From CAZTBB01 sp964611755 (GTDB taxonomy: Bacteria > Pseudomonadota > Alphaproteobacteria > Micavibrionales > Micavibrionaceae), in the NCBI GenBank assembly GCA_964611755.1, contig CAZTBB010000030.1:1-21443 (forward strand): DNA of 21,443 bases, read 5' to 3'. The position numbers and the translations under genes are program-made. Below the pieces are notes generated by a model. The model was not told the origin of the DNA, ran no database searches, and saw only the letters and a list, made by a program, of their open reading frames with translations. Positions within the stretch are counted from its first letter, which is position 1. Every line of letters begins with the position of its first letter. Positions 12,917-21,311 of the stretch are shown here, one piece after another.

Positions 12917-13813
12917 ATGCTGGTCGTTGCGAAAAATACTGAACAAGAATTATTGAGCATTTTACTTCAGGCGTGGCAAGAACAGCCAACGATGCGGTGT
13001 GTTATGTTCCGGTTTGAAGAATGGGGCATCGCCCCTGAAGAATGGATGCCAATATTTAAGAATAGTCTCAAGGCAGCCGAAGACCGGATACACAAAATTT
13101 ATATGTGCCATGATAATGATATTTTTATTATCTCACGTTTTTTAACCCATAAATCCCTTAACCACATACTATCCCAACTCACCCCCTACTTCCCGCCAGC
13201 CTCTCTCAAGAGGCTGGCGACCCTTTTTGAGGTTGGTGTGGATTGGGGTCGGATTAAAAATATTCTTGAGAAAAAGATTCAAAATTTCCACATGATCCAA
13301 GCACAACAAAAACAGGCGCGTGTCGAGCTTGTTGAAAGCCTAAGCAGAGAGCAGACATTTAAGGAATTTGATAAAGATTTGCTAAGCTCATTGCCTATGC
13401 GCAGGGCGAGTAGGGAAGGTCTGGAAATCTTGATTGTAGAGGATGATAGTTTTTCACAAAAACTTGTAGAAAACGCTCTGAAATCCTACCCGGTTTCTAT
13501 GACCTCTGACGGGCAGGGGGCAATAATGAATTATGTGCACAAGGCTCCTGATGTTTTGTTTCTGGATATTGGCCTGCCAGACATAGATGGCCATGAGGTT
13601 TTGCGCAAAATTTTTGCGATCGATCCGGATGCTTACATTATTATGCTGAGCGGAAATGGTGATAAAGGCAATGTTTTAAAGGCAGTTGAATTAGGAGCCA
13701 AAGGGTTTGTCGGCAAACCGTTTAGCAAAGAAAAGCTTGTCTGTTACATCGAAAAATCCCCCTTCATACAGAAAAAAAGAAAGGACTTTCACAATGGACA
13801 TACTCGCCTTTAA
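12917..13813 (+). CDS. Response regulator with C-terminal receiver and unfamiliar N-terminal region (first of pair)
   Basis: A 298-residue protein. Residues 168-285 are a receiver domain: acidic pocket Glu175-Asp176-Asp177, phosphoacceptor Asp217 in LFLDIGLPD, Ser245 and Lys267 (GKPF). The first 165 residues belong to no family I know; they hold IYMCHDNDIFII (62-72), a basic helix-rich stretch and possible coiled coil (110-150). There is no DNA-binding output domain. The neighbour at 13794 has the same order and the same receiver spacing and shares the [YF]xCHDxDI element, so they are paralogues. The start follows AAGG 7 nt upstream. The gene overlaps the next by 20 bp. It is likely a phospho-switched partner or intermediate for the hybrid kinase encoded downstream. 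Confidence 0.88.
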   Translation: MLVVAKNTEQELLSILLQAWQEQPTMRCVMFRFEEWGIAPEEWMPIFKNSLKAAEDRIHKIYMCHDNDIFIISRFLTHKSLNHILSQLTPYFPPASLKRLATLFEVGVDWGRIKNILEKKIQNFHMIQAQQKQARVELVESLSREQTFKEFDKDLLSSLPMRRASREGLEILIVEDDSFSQKLVENALKSYPVSMTSDGQGAIMNYVHKAPDVLFLDIGLPDIDGHEVLRKIFAIDPDAYIIMLSGNGDKGNVLKAVELGAKGFVGKPFSKEKLVCYIEKSPFIQKKRKDFHNGHTRL

Positions 13814-14651
13814 TGCTGAGAGTAAGCTTGCGAATATAGCGCGGTCAATTGCCAAGGATCATTACAGCTGGAAGCAATGGAAATGCCTTCATATTGATAT
13901 TTCAGATATTTCCACGGATATAAAAGAAGAATGCCTTGTCTGGGTGAAATCTATTACAGACTCCTATCTCGATTCTGTGGAGGGGCGTGTTTATTTTTGT
14001 CATGATGAAGATATTCATATTTTTTGTAAAAACATATCAGCTGACATTTTAAAGCAGGCCGGCTTTCAGATTTGTGATTTGATTTATTCGGAGAACAAAA
14101 CCCAGAGCGATTACAAACTTTATGATTTGTGCGATGACCCTTATGGCTATGCGTGTTTTGTTCTGCAAAAACAGGGGCTGGTGGATTCCGTATCGGTGCG
14201 CTTGCCATCTGGCTCTGCCTTGCTTGATTATTTGCCTCAAAAGACAAAAGCGCCGGCGATGGCACATAAAAACAGGTCTGGCGATGATGTCCCCCCCAGA
14301 GTGCTATTAATTGAGGATGATGCCGTTACGCGCTGGATCGTGCGCAATACTCTGATGGATGAATGTGAATTTGCAACAGCGCCAAGTGCCAGCAAAGCCT
14401 ATCACATGTTTAACAGTTTTCATCCGGATGTTATTTTTCTGGATATAAATCTGCCTGACCAAAACGGATATGAAATTTTGGAATGGATCATGCGAACAGA
14501 TCCGTCTGCATGCGTGGTTATGTTCTCGGGCAATGATAATCTCGACAATATTACTTCCGCATTGGAGGATGGAGCTGCGGGCTTTATTGCTAAACCTTTT
14601 ATAAAGGACAATCTCTTACATTATGTGAGAGGATATCATTCCATATTTTAA
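13794..14651 (+). CDS. Response regulator with C-terminal receiver and unfamiliar N-terminal region (second of pair)
   Basis: A 285-residue protein. Residues 168-282 are a receiver: Glu174-Asp175-Asp176, phosphoacceptor Asp217 in IFLDINLPD, Ser245 and Lys267 (AKPF). The N-terminal 165 residues carry VYFCHDEDIHIF (66-77), matching the first gene's IYMCHDNDIFII, but the rest has diverged and it has extra cysteines (94, 113, 121). No DNA-binding or enzyme domain is visible. ATG 13794 is preferred, with AAGGA 8 nt upstream; a longer frame starting at 13707 runs inside the previous gene and lacks a ribosome site. The start overlaps the first regulator by 20 bp, which implies coupled translation. 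Possible roles are scaffold, phosphate sink or protein-binding output under the adjacent kinase. Confidence 0.88.
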   Translation: MDILAFNAESKLANIARSIAKDHYSWKQWKCLHIDISDISTDIKEECLVWVKSITDSYLDSVEGRVYFCHDEDIHIFCKNISADILKQAGFQICDLIYSENKTQSDYKLYDLCDDPYGYACFVLQKQGLVDSVSVRLPSGSALLDYLPQKTKAPAMAHKNRSGDDVPPRVLLIEDDAVTRWIVRNTLMDECEFATAPSASKAYHMFNSFHPDVIFLDINLPDQNGYEILEWIMRTDPSACVVMFSGNDNLDNITSALEDGAAGFIAKPFIKDNLLHYVRGYHSIF

Positions 14652-14664
14652 AAAATGAGTGTGT

Positions 14665-17601
14665 ATGAGCGTTAATAAATTTACCAGGTTTTATATTCTT
14701 GCCCTTTTAAGCATTTGTGCGCTTGTATTTTTTAAGTTTCTTGCGCTTGATGCGCTCATACATAATCAATCCGATGATGCATCCATTATAAATATGAGCG
14801 GCAAACAGCGCATGCTCTCGCAGCGCGCTGCTCTCTTTACACTGGATTTAGTCAATAATGGTTCCACGCCGCGCGAACAAAATATTCGATCAGAGCTTAT
14901 AAATATTGCCAGTAAAATTGAAAATGCACATAGCATGCTTATGGAAGAAGAATTTTCCGAAAATGTAAATGATGTATATTTTGGGTCATATGCGCTCGAT
15001 AAAAATATCCGTATTTACGTTGATCATATCAAAAATTTAGCTTCGTCTGATAGCGCTGATATCACACTGAATAATGATCATGTTGTTTATATTCTTGAGC
15101 GTGGCCCGAATGAAATTTTAGCGCTTTTGGATGAGGCTGTGAAAAGGCACGAGCAAGAGAGTACGGATAGTGTTAAACAGATGCGTAATATCCAGATCGC
15201 CGCAATGTTTATTATTGTATTGGTGCTGGTTTTAGAGGGCATATTCGTATTAAGACCGATTGTGAGGGGGGTAAAGAAAAGTGCAAAAGAATTAAAGGCA
15301 GCCAAAGAAGAAGCTGAGAAAATTGCCCAGTTTCCGATAAATAACCCCAATCCTTTGATACAAATAGCATTTGATGGCGATATTATTTATGCCAATCCAT
15401 CAGCCTACACGCAATATCTGGGTTTGGAGGAGCAGGGGTTCGAGCATCCTGTTCTCCGGGGGCTGTCTGATTTTATCGAAGATCAAAACTTGGAATCTGA
15501 TGAGAAAAACATTTTTACACGAGAGATTACCTATGGTGACATCATTTATCATCAGACAATTTCTTCTGTTGTGACAAATCATCGACTGGCCTTTATGGTT
15601 TATTGCTATGACATTACAGATGTCAAAAAGACGCAGGAAAAAGCACGACTTTTGGAAGCCGCCATTGTCAATGCAAAGGATGGGGTCATAATCACCGATG
15701 CAAATCTTGAGAGGCCGGGTCCTGAAATTCTCTATGTCAATACAGCGTTTACGCGCATGACAGGCTATGAGCCGGAAGAGGTGATCGGCAAATCGCCCAG
15801 AATGTTGCAAGCGGATGATACGGATAAACGTATCTTGGAAGAGCTTCGCGCCACACTTCAATCGGGGAAGGCTTTTACAGGTGAGCTCAAGAATTATACA
15901 AAAGACGGTATCGCTTATTGGATTGATATCAGTATTGTTCCTGTGAAGAATGAGGATGGTGAAATCACACATTTTGCCGCCATTCAGCGCGATATTACAA
16001 GTCGTAAAGCATTTGAGACGGAGTTGACCATTAACCGCGAGGCTGCCGAGGTGGCGAGCAGAGCTAAAGGTGATTTTTTGGCAAATATGTCCCATGAATT
16101 GCGCACGCCGATGAATGGCATTATTGGCTTGTCGGATTTACTCAAAGACATGAATTTAATGCCGGAACAACTAGAGTTGGCAGAGGCGATCAGCAGTTCC
16201 TCGCGCAACCTCCTTATTTTGCTCAATGATATATTGGATCTCTCAAAGATTGAGGCGAATGAATTGACGTTGGAACATGTACCTTTTGACTTGCGCAGGG
16301 CTGTGGATCAAACAATCGATTTGTTAAAGCCGATAGCTTCGCGCAAGGGTGTTTCTCTTGAGAGTGCCATCAACCCGATCGTGCCGGAATGGATTTATGG
16401 CGACCCGATACGGTTGCAACAAATCATGAATAATTTGATCAGCAATGCTATCAAATTTACTGAACAAGGCTATGTGCGCCTGGATATTACAAGTATTAAG
16501 GATGGAGCCGGTGATCCCGTTTTGCACATGCGCGTTGAGGATTCAGGTATTGGAATTCCTCAAGAAAAGCAAGAGAGCGTATTTAACAAATTTACACAAG
16601 CCGACGTATCTACCGCACGTAAATATGGCGGGACAGGTCTTGGGTTATCCATTACCAAACAACTGGTTGAAATGATGGGCGGGGAAATAAGACTCGATAG
16701 TGTCGAGAGTAAGGGCACGACTTTTTATGTCGACATACCGGTTGAGCAAGCATCCAGCCAAGATCAGCGCAATGATAAAAAAGACGGCGGATATGCATTT
16801 AATACAGATAGTAAGATTCTGGTTGTTGATGATCATCCTGTTAATTTGCTTTTTATGCGTAAAGTTCTCAAGAAGCTTGGCTTTGCTGATGTTGATGAAG
16901 GTCGAAGCGGGCGTGAGGCGCTGAATTATTTCAAAACCGGAGATTACGATTTGATATTTATGGATTGTCAAATGCCGGAAATGGACGGGTTTGAAGCATC
17001 AGAGCATATCCGTGATATGGAAGGCGATAGTATCGGCGCTATTCCTATTATTGCCGTGACGGCGGATGCAATGAAAGGCGCGCGTGAGCGCTGTATTGAT
17101 GCCGGTATGAACGATTACATCAGCAAGCCGATTGATGTGGAAAAGTTGACGCATATTCTGTCCCGTTGGTTACCAAGTAATAAGCATGAAGGCACTGTCG
17201 CGGACGGTCTTGATGATGATAATGCCCGGCAAGAGCGGGCAGGTTTAAACATAGAGCCAGGCGACGATATCCCAATTGATTTAGAACATTTCATGTTCAT
17301 GTTTGAAGATTGTGACAAGGCAGAAATCAAAGAGATGGCAGATTTGTTTATCGAACAAGCGGAGCTATCTCTTATTGCTCTTCTGGAGCATTGTCTCGAT
17401 GGTGAACAAGAAGAATGGAGGAAAGCGGCTCATAAATTAAAAGGCTCGGCGGCTAATATGGGGGCAAAAGATTTGTCGTCCGTTTGTCTTGAGGCGGAGC
17501 AAAAGATGCATGAGAGTCGTGATTATAAGCAAGCATTGCACGGACGCATAAAGAACGAGTTGGAACGTTTGATGGCGTTTCTAGAAAAGCAGATCCTGTA
17601 G
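14665..17601 (+). CDS. Hybrid sensor histidine kinase with PilJ-like sensor, two PAS, REC and HPt
   Basis: A 978-residue inner-membrane kinase. Order: membrane span 1 (about 8-30); periplasmic PilJ-type N-terminal region with MSGKQRMLSQRAALF (44-58); membrane span 2 (about 178-198); PAS 1 (230-320); PAS 2 with PAC (330-448), whose GKSPRMLQ lacks the flavin-binding Cys of LOV domains; HisKA with NMSHELRTPMNG and His477; HATPase with NNLISNA, VEDSGIGI and GGTGLGLS; receiver (716-838) with Asp767; and HPt (about 880-975) with AAHKLKGSAANMG and His923. This makes a full H-D-H relay in one chain. ATG 14665 is chosen; GTG 14659 would add 2 residues, and neither has a strong ribosome site. The gene starts 13 nt after the paired regulators, which are the obvious relay targets; the NtrC-type activator is another candidate. 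Confidence 0.95.
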   Translation: MSVNKFTRFYILALLSICALVFFKFLALDALIHNQSDDASIINMSGKQRMLSQRAALFTLDLVNNGSTPREQNIRSELINIASKIENAHSMLMEEEFSENVNDVYFGSYALDKNIRIYVDHIKNLASSDSADITLNNDHVVYILERGPNEILALLDEAVKRHEQESTDSVKQMRNIQIAAMFIIVLVLVLEGIFVLRPIVRGVKKSAKELKAAKEEAEKIAQFPINNPNPLIQIAFDGDIIYANPSAYTQYLGLEEQGFEHPVLRGLSDFIEDQNLESDEKNIFTREITYGDIIYHQTISSVVTNHRLAFMVYCYDITDVKKTQEKARLLEAAIVNAKDGVIITDANLERPGPEILYVNTAFTRMTGYEPEEVIGKSPRMLQADDTDKRILEELRATLQSGKAFTGELKNYTKDGIAYWIDISIVPVKNEDGEITHFAAIQRDITSRKAFETELTINREAAEVASRAKGDFLANMSHELRTPMNGIIGLSDLLKDMNLMPEQLELAEAISSSSRNLLILLNDILDLSKIEANELTLEHVPFDLRRAVDQTIDLLKPIASRKGVSLESAINPIVPEWIYGDPIRLQQIMNNLISNAIKFTEQGYVRLDITSIKDGAGDPVLHMRVEDSGIGIPQEKQESVFNKFTQADVSTARKYGGTGLGLSITKQLVEMMGGEIRLDSVESKGTTFYVDIPVEQASSQDQRNDKKDGGYAFNTDSKILVVDDHPVNLLFMRKVLKKLGFADVDEGRSGREALNYFKTGDYDLIFMDCQMPEMDGFEASEHIRDMEGDSIGAIPIIAVTADAMKGARERCIDAGMNDYISKPIDVEKLTHILSRWLPSNKHEGTVADGLDDDNARQERAGLNIEPGDDIPIDLEHFMFMFEDCDKAEIKEMADLFIEQAELSLIALLEHCLDGEQEEWRKAAHKLKGSAANMGAKDLSSVCLEAEQKMHESRDYKQALHGRIKNELERLMAFLEKQIL

Positions 17602-17605
17602 GGCT

Positions 17606-17758
17606 TTATTGCCGGGTTTTATGCGTATTATTTTTTTGCGTGCGGCACCGCTCGGAACAATATTTGACTTCATGCCATATCTTTTCCCATTTTTTACGCC
17701 ATGAAAAAGGGCGTTGGCATATCGGGCATGTTTTTTCCGGCAGATTAGACTTTTTCAT
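17606..17758 (-). CDS. DUF2256 zinc-ribbon-like small protein
   Basis: A 50-residue basic protein from ATG 17758, beginning MKKSNLPEKTCPICQRPFSW. It has Cys11-x2-Cys14 and Cys34-x3-Cys38 (YCSERC), with WRKKW between, the DUF2256 pattern; zinc binding is likely. A frame start 63 nt earlier lies deep within the photolyase gene and is less likely, since DUF2256 proteins are usually about 40-60 residues. The start overlaps the photolyase stop by 14 bp. DUF2256 genes are often next to cryptochrome/photolyase genes, which supports a shared role, though its function is not known. Its stop is 4 nt from the convergent kinase gene's stop. Confidence 0.85.
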   Translation of the reverse strand: MKKSNLPEKTCPICQRPFSWRKKWEKIWHEVKYCSERCRTQKNNTHKTRQ

Positions 17759-19283
17759 TGTTCTCAAGAGCTTTAAAGAAGCGCGTGCTGTCATCTTTGA
17801 TGGCTTGTATTTTTTCTTCATCCATACGCTCTAAGGTTTTGTATACCATGCCCAGCCTATGGTTGCCCCGGAGCTTATCCATATTGCGTATCAGAAAATC
17901 CCAATAAAGATAGTTGAACGGGCACGCTTCCGGGCCGTTTTTCTTTGTCACCTTGTAGCGGCAATTTTTACAATAATCCGACATTTTATTGATATATGAT
18001 CCGCTCGCTGCGTAGGGTTTAGATCCAAGCACGCCGCCATCGGCAAATAAGATCATGCCTGTGACATTCGGTAGTTCAACCCATTGATATGCATCTGCAT
18101 ATACAATCATGTACCATTCATTAACTTCATCCGGGTCAAGGCCTGCGATCAAAGCAAAATTGCCAATCACCATGAGGCGTTGGATGTGGTGCGCATAGGC
18201 ATTCTCTTTTGTTTCAGACACGCATTGTTTCAGACAATTCATTTGCGTGTCCCCGCCCCAAAATAAAGCCGGTAATGAACGCGCAGCGCCTAAGAAGTTT
18301 TCTCTCTCATAGCCGGGCATCTTCAGCCAATAAATGCCGCGCACATATTCCCGCCACCCAATGATTTGCCGAATAAACCCCTCTACGGCATTTAAGGGGG
18401 CAATACCATCACGGTACGCTTTTTCGGCTGCCTGAACACATTCAAGGGGCAGAAGCAATCCGCAATTGATATAAAAGCTAAGATGAGAATGATACATCCA
18501 CGGCTCCCCCTGTACCATGGCATCTTGATAATCACCAAAGTTACATAGGCGCTCTGCTATGAATTTTTCCAATGCCTGCAAAGCTTGTGCGCGTGTGATG
18601 GCAAAATGAAATGGGGAGAGATCACCAAAGTGATCGGAGAAATGAGTATCCACTAAATCAATGACATCTTGGGTGATGCTATCGGGCTCGGATATATATG
18701 TTTGGGGCACATTAAGGCCGTCTTTGGGTGGTTTGCGGTTTTCACTATCGTAGTTCCACTCACCACCCTCGGGTGTATCGCCATCCATCAGGATGTCGTA
18801 TTGTTTACGCATCTCACGATAGAAATATTCCATGCGCAGTTGTTTGCGCCCCTTCGCCCATGATGCGAATTGATCATGCGTGCATAAAAATCGATCATCC
18901 GGGCATATCTGCACAGGGATGTGAAAACGGTCATGCCATTCTTTTATCTCGGCCAGAACACTATATTCGCTGGCCTCTGTCACGATGATTTCATCAGGAT
19001 TGTATATTTGGATGGCACGCTCAACTTCGCCGCTAAATGAACCCGCATTATCCGGATCATCCAATGCGGTATAGTGAACCGTGTATCCGGCCTCTTCAAG
19101 CTCGCGAGAAAAATGGCGCGTAGCCGAAAAAAGAAACGCGATTTTCTTTTTGTGATGTTTGATGCGTGTTGCTTCCTTGGACACCTCACACATCATAACA
19201 ACGTCGCGGCCTTTATCGATCTCTCGAAGGCTCGATATGCATGTATTTAATTGATCGCCAAGTATAAGACAGAGTTTCGTCAT
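17745..19283 (-). CDS. phrB: Iron-sulfur (6-4) photolyase / bacterial cryptochrome (PhrB/CryPro family)
   Basis: A 512-residue protein of the FeS-BCP family (photolyase-related, COG3046). The N-terminal Rossmann-like part starts TKLCLILGDQLN; the FAD-binding helical part contains EGFIRQIIGWREYVRGIYW (301-319) and AYAHHIQRLMVIGNFALI (362-379). Four cysteines at 350 (MNCLKQ), 438, 441 (YCKNCRY) and 454 (ACPF) match in spacing, and as I recall in number, the 4Fe-4S ligands of Agrobacterium PhrB. It should bind FAD and a lumazine-type antenna and repair (6-4) photoproducts in DNA using light. Length is normal and no key residue is missing. The Shine-Dalgarno before ATG 19283 is weak. It is followed by the overlapping DUF2256 gene. 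Confidence 0.93.
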   Translation of the reverse strand: MTKLCLILGDQLNTCISSLREIDKGRDVVMMCEVSKEATRIKHHKKKIAFLFSATRHFSRELEEAGYTVHYTALDDPDNAGSFSGEVERAIQIYNPDEIIVTEASEYSVLAEIKEWHDRFHIPVQICPDDRFLCTHDQFASWAKGRKQLRMEYFYREMRKQYDILMDGDTPEGGEWNYDSENRKPPKDGLNVPQTYISEPDSITQDVIDLVDTHFSDHFGDLSPFHFAITRAQALQALEKFIAERLCNFGDYQDAMVQGEPWMYHSHLSFYINCGLLLPLECVQAAEKAYRDGIAPLNAVEGFIRQIIGWREYVRGIYWLKMPGYERENFLGAARSLPALFWGGDTQMNCLKQCVSETKENAYAHHIQRLMVIGNFALIAGLDPDEVNEWYMIVYADAYQWVELPNVTGMILFADGGVLGSKPYAASGSYINKMSDYCKNCRYKVTKKNGPEACPFNYLYWDFLIRNMDKLRGNHRLGMVYKTLERMDEEKIQAIKDDSTRFFKALENNEKV

Positions 19284-19360
19284 GGTTGCTTATTTATTGA
19301 TATTGTTTGCTCTTACGATGAAACCGTTTCAACAGATCTTTTCAAAAGAATGTTTTTGAC

Positions 19361-19984
19361 CTAAACAACAAAATCCGTTGATCGGAAAAGGTTTTCAATA
19401 GATTTATCGTGCAGCGCTCTCAGAGCTTGATCCGCTTTTTGTAAGGCCTCTTCTGCGCTTTTGATCGCCTGTTCATCACTGGCAAGCCTCTCTTGGTTCT
19501 TTTTATTGTCTATCTGTGCTTTTGCGCGCGCTACGGCACCTTCTATTGATGATTTAATGGCATCTACATATAGAGCAAAGTCACGATCAGCGTTTAAAAG
19601 AGCTATTTTGTCCTTATATTGGCCAAGCTCAGATTGAATATCCAAACCCTGTGAGATGATTAAATCCGCGCCGCCTTCAATATCCGGCAGAAGCGATAAT
19701 TCCACACCTTGTCCATAGAGCTCTGATATTTGCGCGAGCTCGCGTGCAAGGAATTTGGCGTGTCTTAGGACGGCTTCCGGACTAATGATAGAGAGCAAGA
19801 GCAGAGCCTTTAGGCGTTCGCGGGCATATTCCAATCGCTCTCGCGCCGCAGATTTTAAATGATCTCCATTGTCTTGAAAGAGTGCATTGGGGCTTTTAGG
19901 GGGATTTTGTTTGAAAGAAATAGTCCCATCTGTTCGTGACAGCTGAGAAGGCGGCACTGTATATGGTGCACGTCCAATAAACAT
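19361..19984 (-). CDS. Unrecognised helical/coiled-coil protein
   Basis: A 207-residue protein with the start fixed by AGGAGG (19997-19992) 7 nt before ATG 19984; a longer frame beginning at 20014 would run through that ribosome site and is rejected. The N-terminal 45 residues are Pro/Ser-rich and probably disordered. Residues 45-100 (REYARERLKALLLL-like Arg/Leu pattern, then RHAKFLARELAQISELYGQG) and 145-200 (Ala/Lys/Glu-rich) are predicted long helices, likely coiled coil. No signal peptide or membrane span. Similar Arg/Leu helix patterns occur in unannotated alphaproteobacterial proteins, but I cannot name the family. It diverges from the gene at 20207 and may share its control region. Confidence 0.75.
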   Translation of the reverse strand: MFIGRAPYTVPPSQLSRTDGTISFKQNPPKSPNALFQDNGDHLKSAARERLEYARERLKALLLLSIISPEAVLRHAKFLARELAQISELYGQGVELSLLPDIEGGADLIISQGLDIQSELGQYKDKIALLNADRDFALYVDAIKSSIEGAVARAKAQIDNKKNQERLASDEQAIKSAEEALQKADQALRALHDKSIENLFRSTDFVV

Positions 19985-20133
19985 TTTTATACCTCCTGTA
20001 TAATCAATGGGCACTCATACTGAGGCCTCACTATCATTGTAACACAGAATATAAGGAAAAAGCCAAAGATGCAGAATAATAAACTATGTTTAAAATGAGA
20101 TTTTTTGAAATAATATTTCAATATTTATTTTTC

Positions 20134-20163
20134 TTGACAGGGTTTTGTTACTTGTTCTACACA
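20134..20163 (+). promoter_or_regulatory. Possible promoter for the 304-residue protein gene
   Basis: TTGACA at 20134-20139 is a perfect -35 box, but the -10 region (TACACA, 18 nt on) is weak, as is common in alphaproteobacteria. TGAAAT-AAT-ATTTCA (20106-20120) just upstream is a dyad in an A/T-rich track and could be a regulator site. Confidence 0.35.
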
Positions 20164-20206
20164 AATGCCTTAATCATCAATCGTGTAAACAATGGAGTAA
20201 TAAGAA

Positions 20207-21121
20207 ATGTCTACACCTGCATCACCAAATGCGGTCGTCCTCGTAAAAGGCGCCAATTCTTCTGCTATTTTCAAAGAAATAAAAGAAAACCGTCAAAGAC
20301 AAGGCCAAGCCAAGGCTTTTGATAAAAATGCTAAAACACAGGTGAGCGGTGTTTCCAATTCCGACATTTTTGCACATGATCCTGAAGTTAAGTCCGTTCT
20401 GAAGCTCCGAGACAATACAACATTGTCCTCACAAGAGGTTACTCTTATGCGCAGCCACGGTGGTTATGTTGCTGAAATAGCATTTGATGACATGGGAACC
20501 GATGCGCAAGGCCAAAAAACGGCGACAATCTCTATTCTTGATATTGATCATGCGGCCGTCAATGCAGACACACAAGCCAAGGTTGATCCAAGTGCGGCGC
20601 CTAAAGTTGGTTCCAAGCCAACTGCCCAGCCATATGAAGATGTTGATCCGGTGCTGGCAATTCAATTGGAGAGTGAGGATGCCCAATGGCTTGAAAACCT
20701 GATTGCAGGCGATCAGGATAGCGAAGTTGTTTTGTCTCCATCAGAACAGCGTGTCCTAGAAGAAATTGATTTAGCATGGTCAGCCCATGAAACAGAAAAT
20801 GGCATGCCAAAGCCAACAGCGGTCGAGCTTGAGAGAGATTTTCAAAGAGCACATGCCCAGGTTATCGGTAATAAGATGGATGGCATTGCCCATCAAGATA
20901 CATTGCGTGCATCATCCGTAATGAATGCTCTGCGTCGTCAGTTAAAAGCAGCACAAAGAGCACGTGAAAACGGCATTGATGCGGGTGAGATTACTATTAC
21001 TGTGACAGGCCCTATGAAGAAAAAGCTCAGAAATATGGTGCAGACAGGCAATGATGTGCCGGTAAGCATTACCCGTGCGCATGGCACTGTTTATGCCGAG
21101 CCGAATGAAGCATTTGCTTAA
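20207..21121 (+). CDS. Unrecognised soluble protein
   Basis: A 304-residue acidic protein starting MSTPASPNAVVLVKGANSSA. It has no signal peptide or membrane span. The middle (130-170) is Ala/Pro/Lys-rich, like a linker; the C-terminal part has a helical stretch with ALRRQLKAAQRARENG (about 248-263) followed by beta-like GEITITVTGPMKKKLRNMV. No family was recognised. GGAG lies about 12 nt before ATG. The gene stands alone, ending at a clear terminator before tuf. Codon use looks like that of the surrounding chromosomal genes, so it is probably a stable lineage-specific gene. It could work with the divergent coiled-coil protein. Confidence 0.75.
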   Translation: MSTPASPNAVVLVKGANSSAIFKEIKENRQRQGQAKAFDKNAKTQVSGVSNSDIFAHDPEVKSVLKLRDNTTLSSQEVTLMRSHGGYVAEIAFDDMGTDAQGQKTATISILDIDHAAVNADTQAKVDPSAAPKVGSKPTAQPYEDVDPVLAIQLESEDAQWLENLIAGDQDSEVVLSPSEQRVLEEIDLAWSAHETENGMPKPTAVELERDFQRAHAQVIGNKMDGIAHQDTLRASSVMNALRRQLKAAQRARENGIDAGEITITVTGPMKKKLRNMVQTGNDVPVSITRAHGTVYAEPNEAFA

Positions 21122-21150
21122 GATAAGCTTCAATAACGCCAATATCTCTG

Positions 21151-21178
21151 AAAAGGCCTGCGAATGCGGGCCTTTTTT
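21151..21178 (+). terminator. Intrinsic terminator
   Basis: AAAAGGCC (21151-21158) pairs with GGCCTTTT (21169-21176), with an inner GC/GC pair and a GAAT loop; the T-run reaches 21178. It closes the 304-residue protein gene and insulates tuf. Confidence 0.88.
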
Positions 21179-21203
21179 ATTGTCGAAAAAAAGGCGCAAG
21201 TTA

Positions 21204-21232
21204 TTGACAAAACATGTGTGATTCCCTAAACC
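21204..21232 (+). promoter_or_regulatory. Promoter for tuf
   Basis: TTGACA (21204-21209), 17-nt spacer, TAAACC (21227-21232). The -35 is perfect and the -10 weak. It lies between the terminator and tuf, leaving a leader of about 70 nt. Confidence 0.5.
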
Positions 21233-21311
21233 ATTCCTTGGGTCAAGAGAGGTTCGTGCTTTTCTTGAGTTTGCTGGTTAATTTGAAAAACATAAATTTA
21301 GGTGAGAAAAG

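Noticed and set aside
12521..12946. 141-codon minus-strand frame opposite the small membrane protein
   Set aside because: Phe/Cys-rich translation comes from A-rich DNA on the other strand; the plus-strand gene has a sigma-54 promoter and ribosome site.
15661..16011. Second PAS domain of the hybrid kinase as a LOV blue-light sensor
   Set aside because: The region resembles LOV (GKSPRMLQ), but the flavin-binding Cys of GRNCRFLQ is replaced, so light sensing is not supported.
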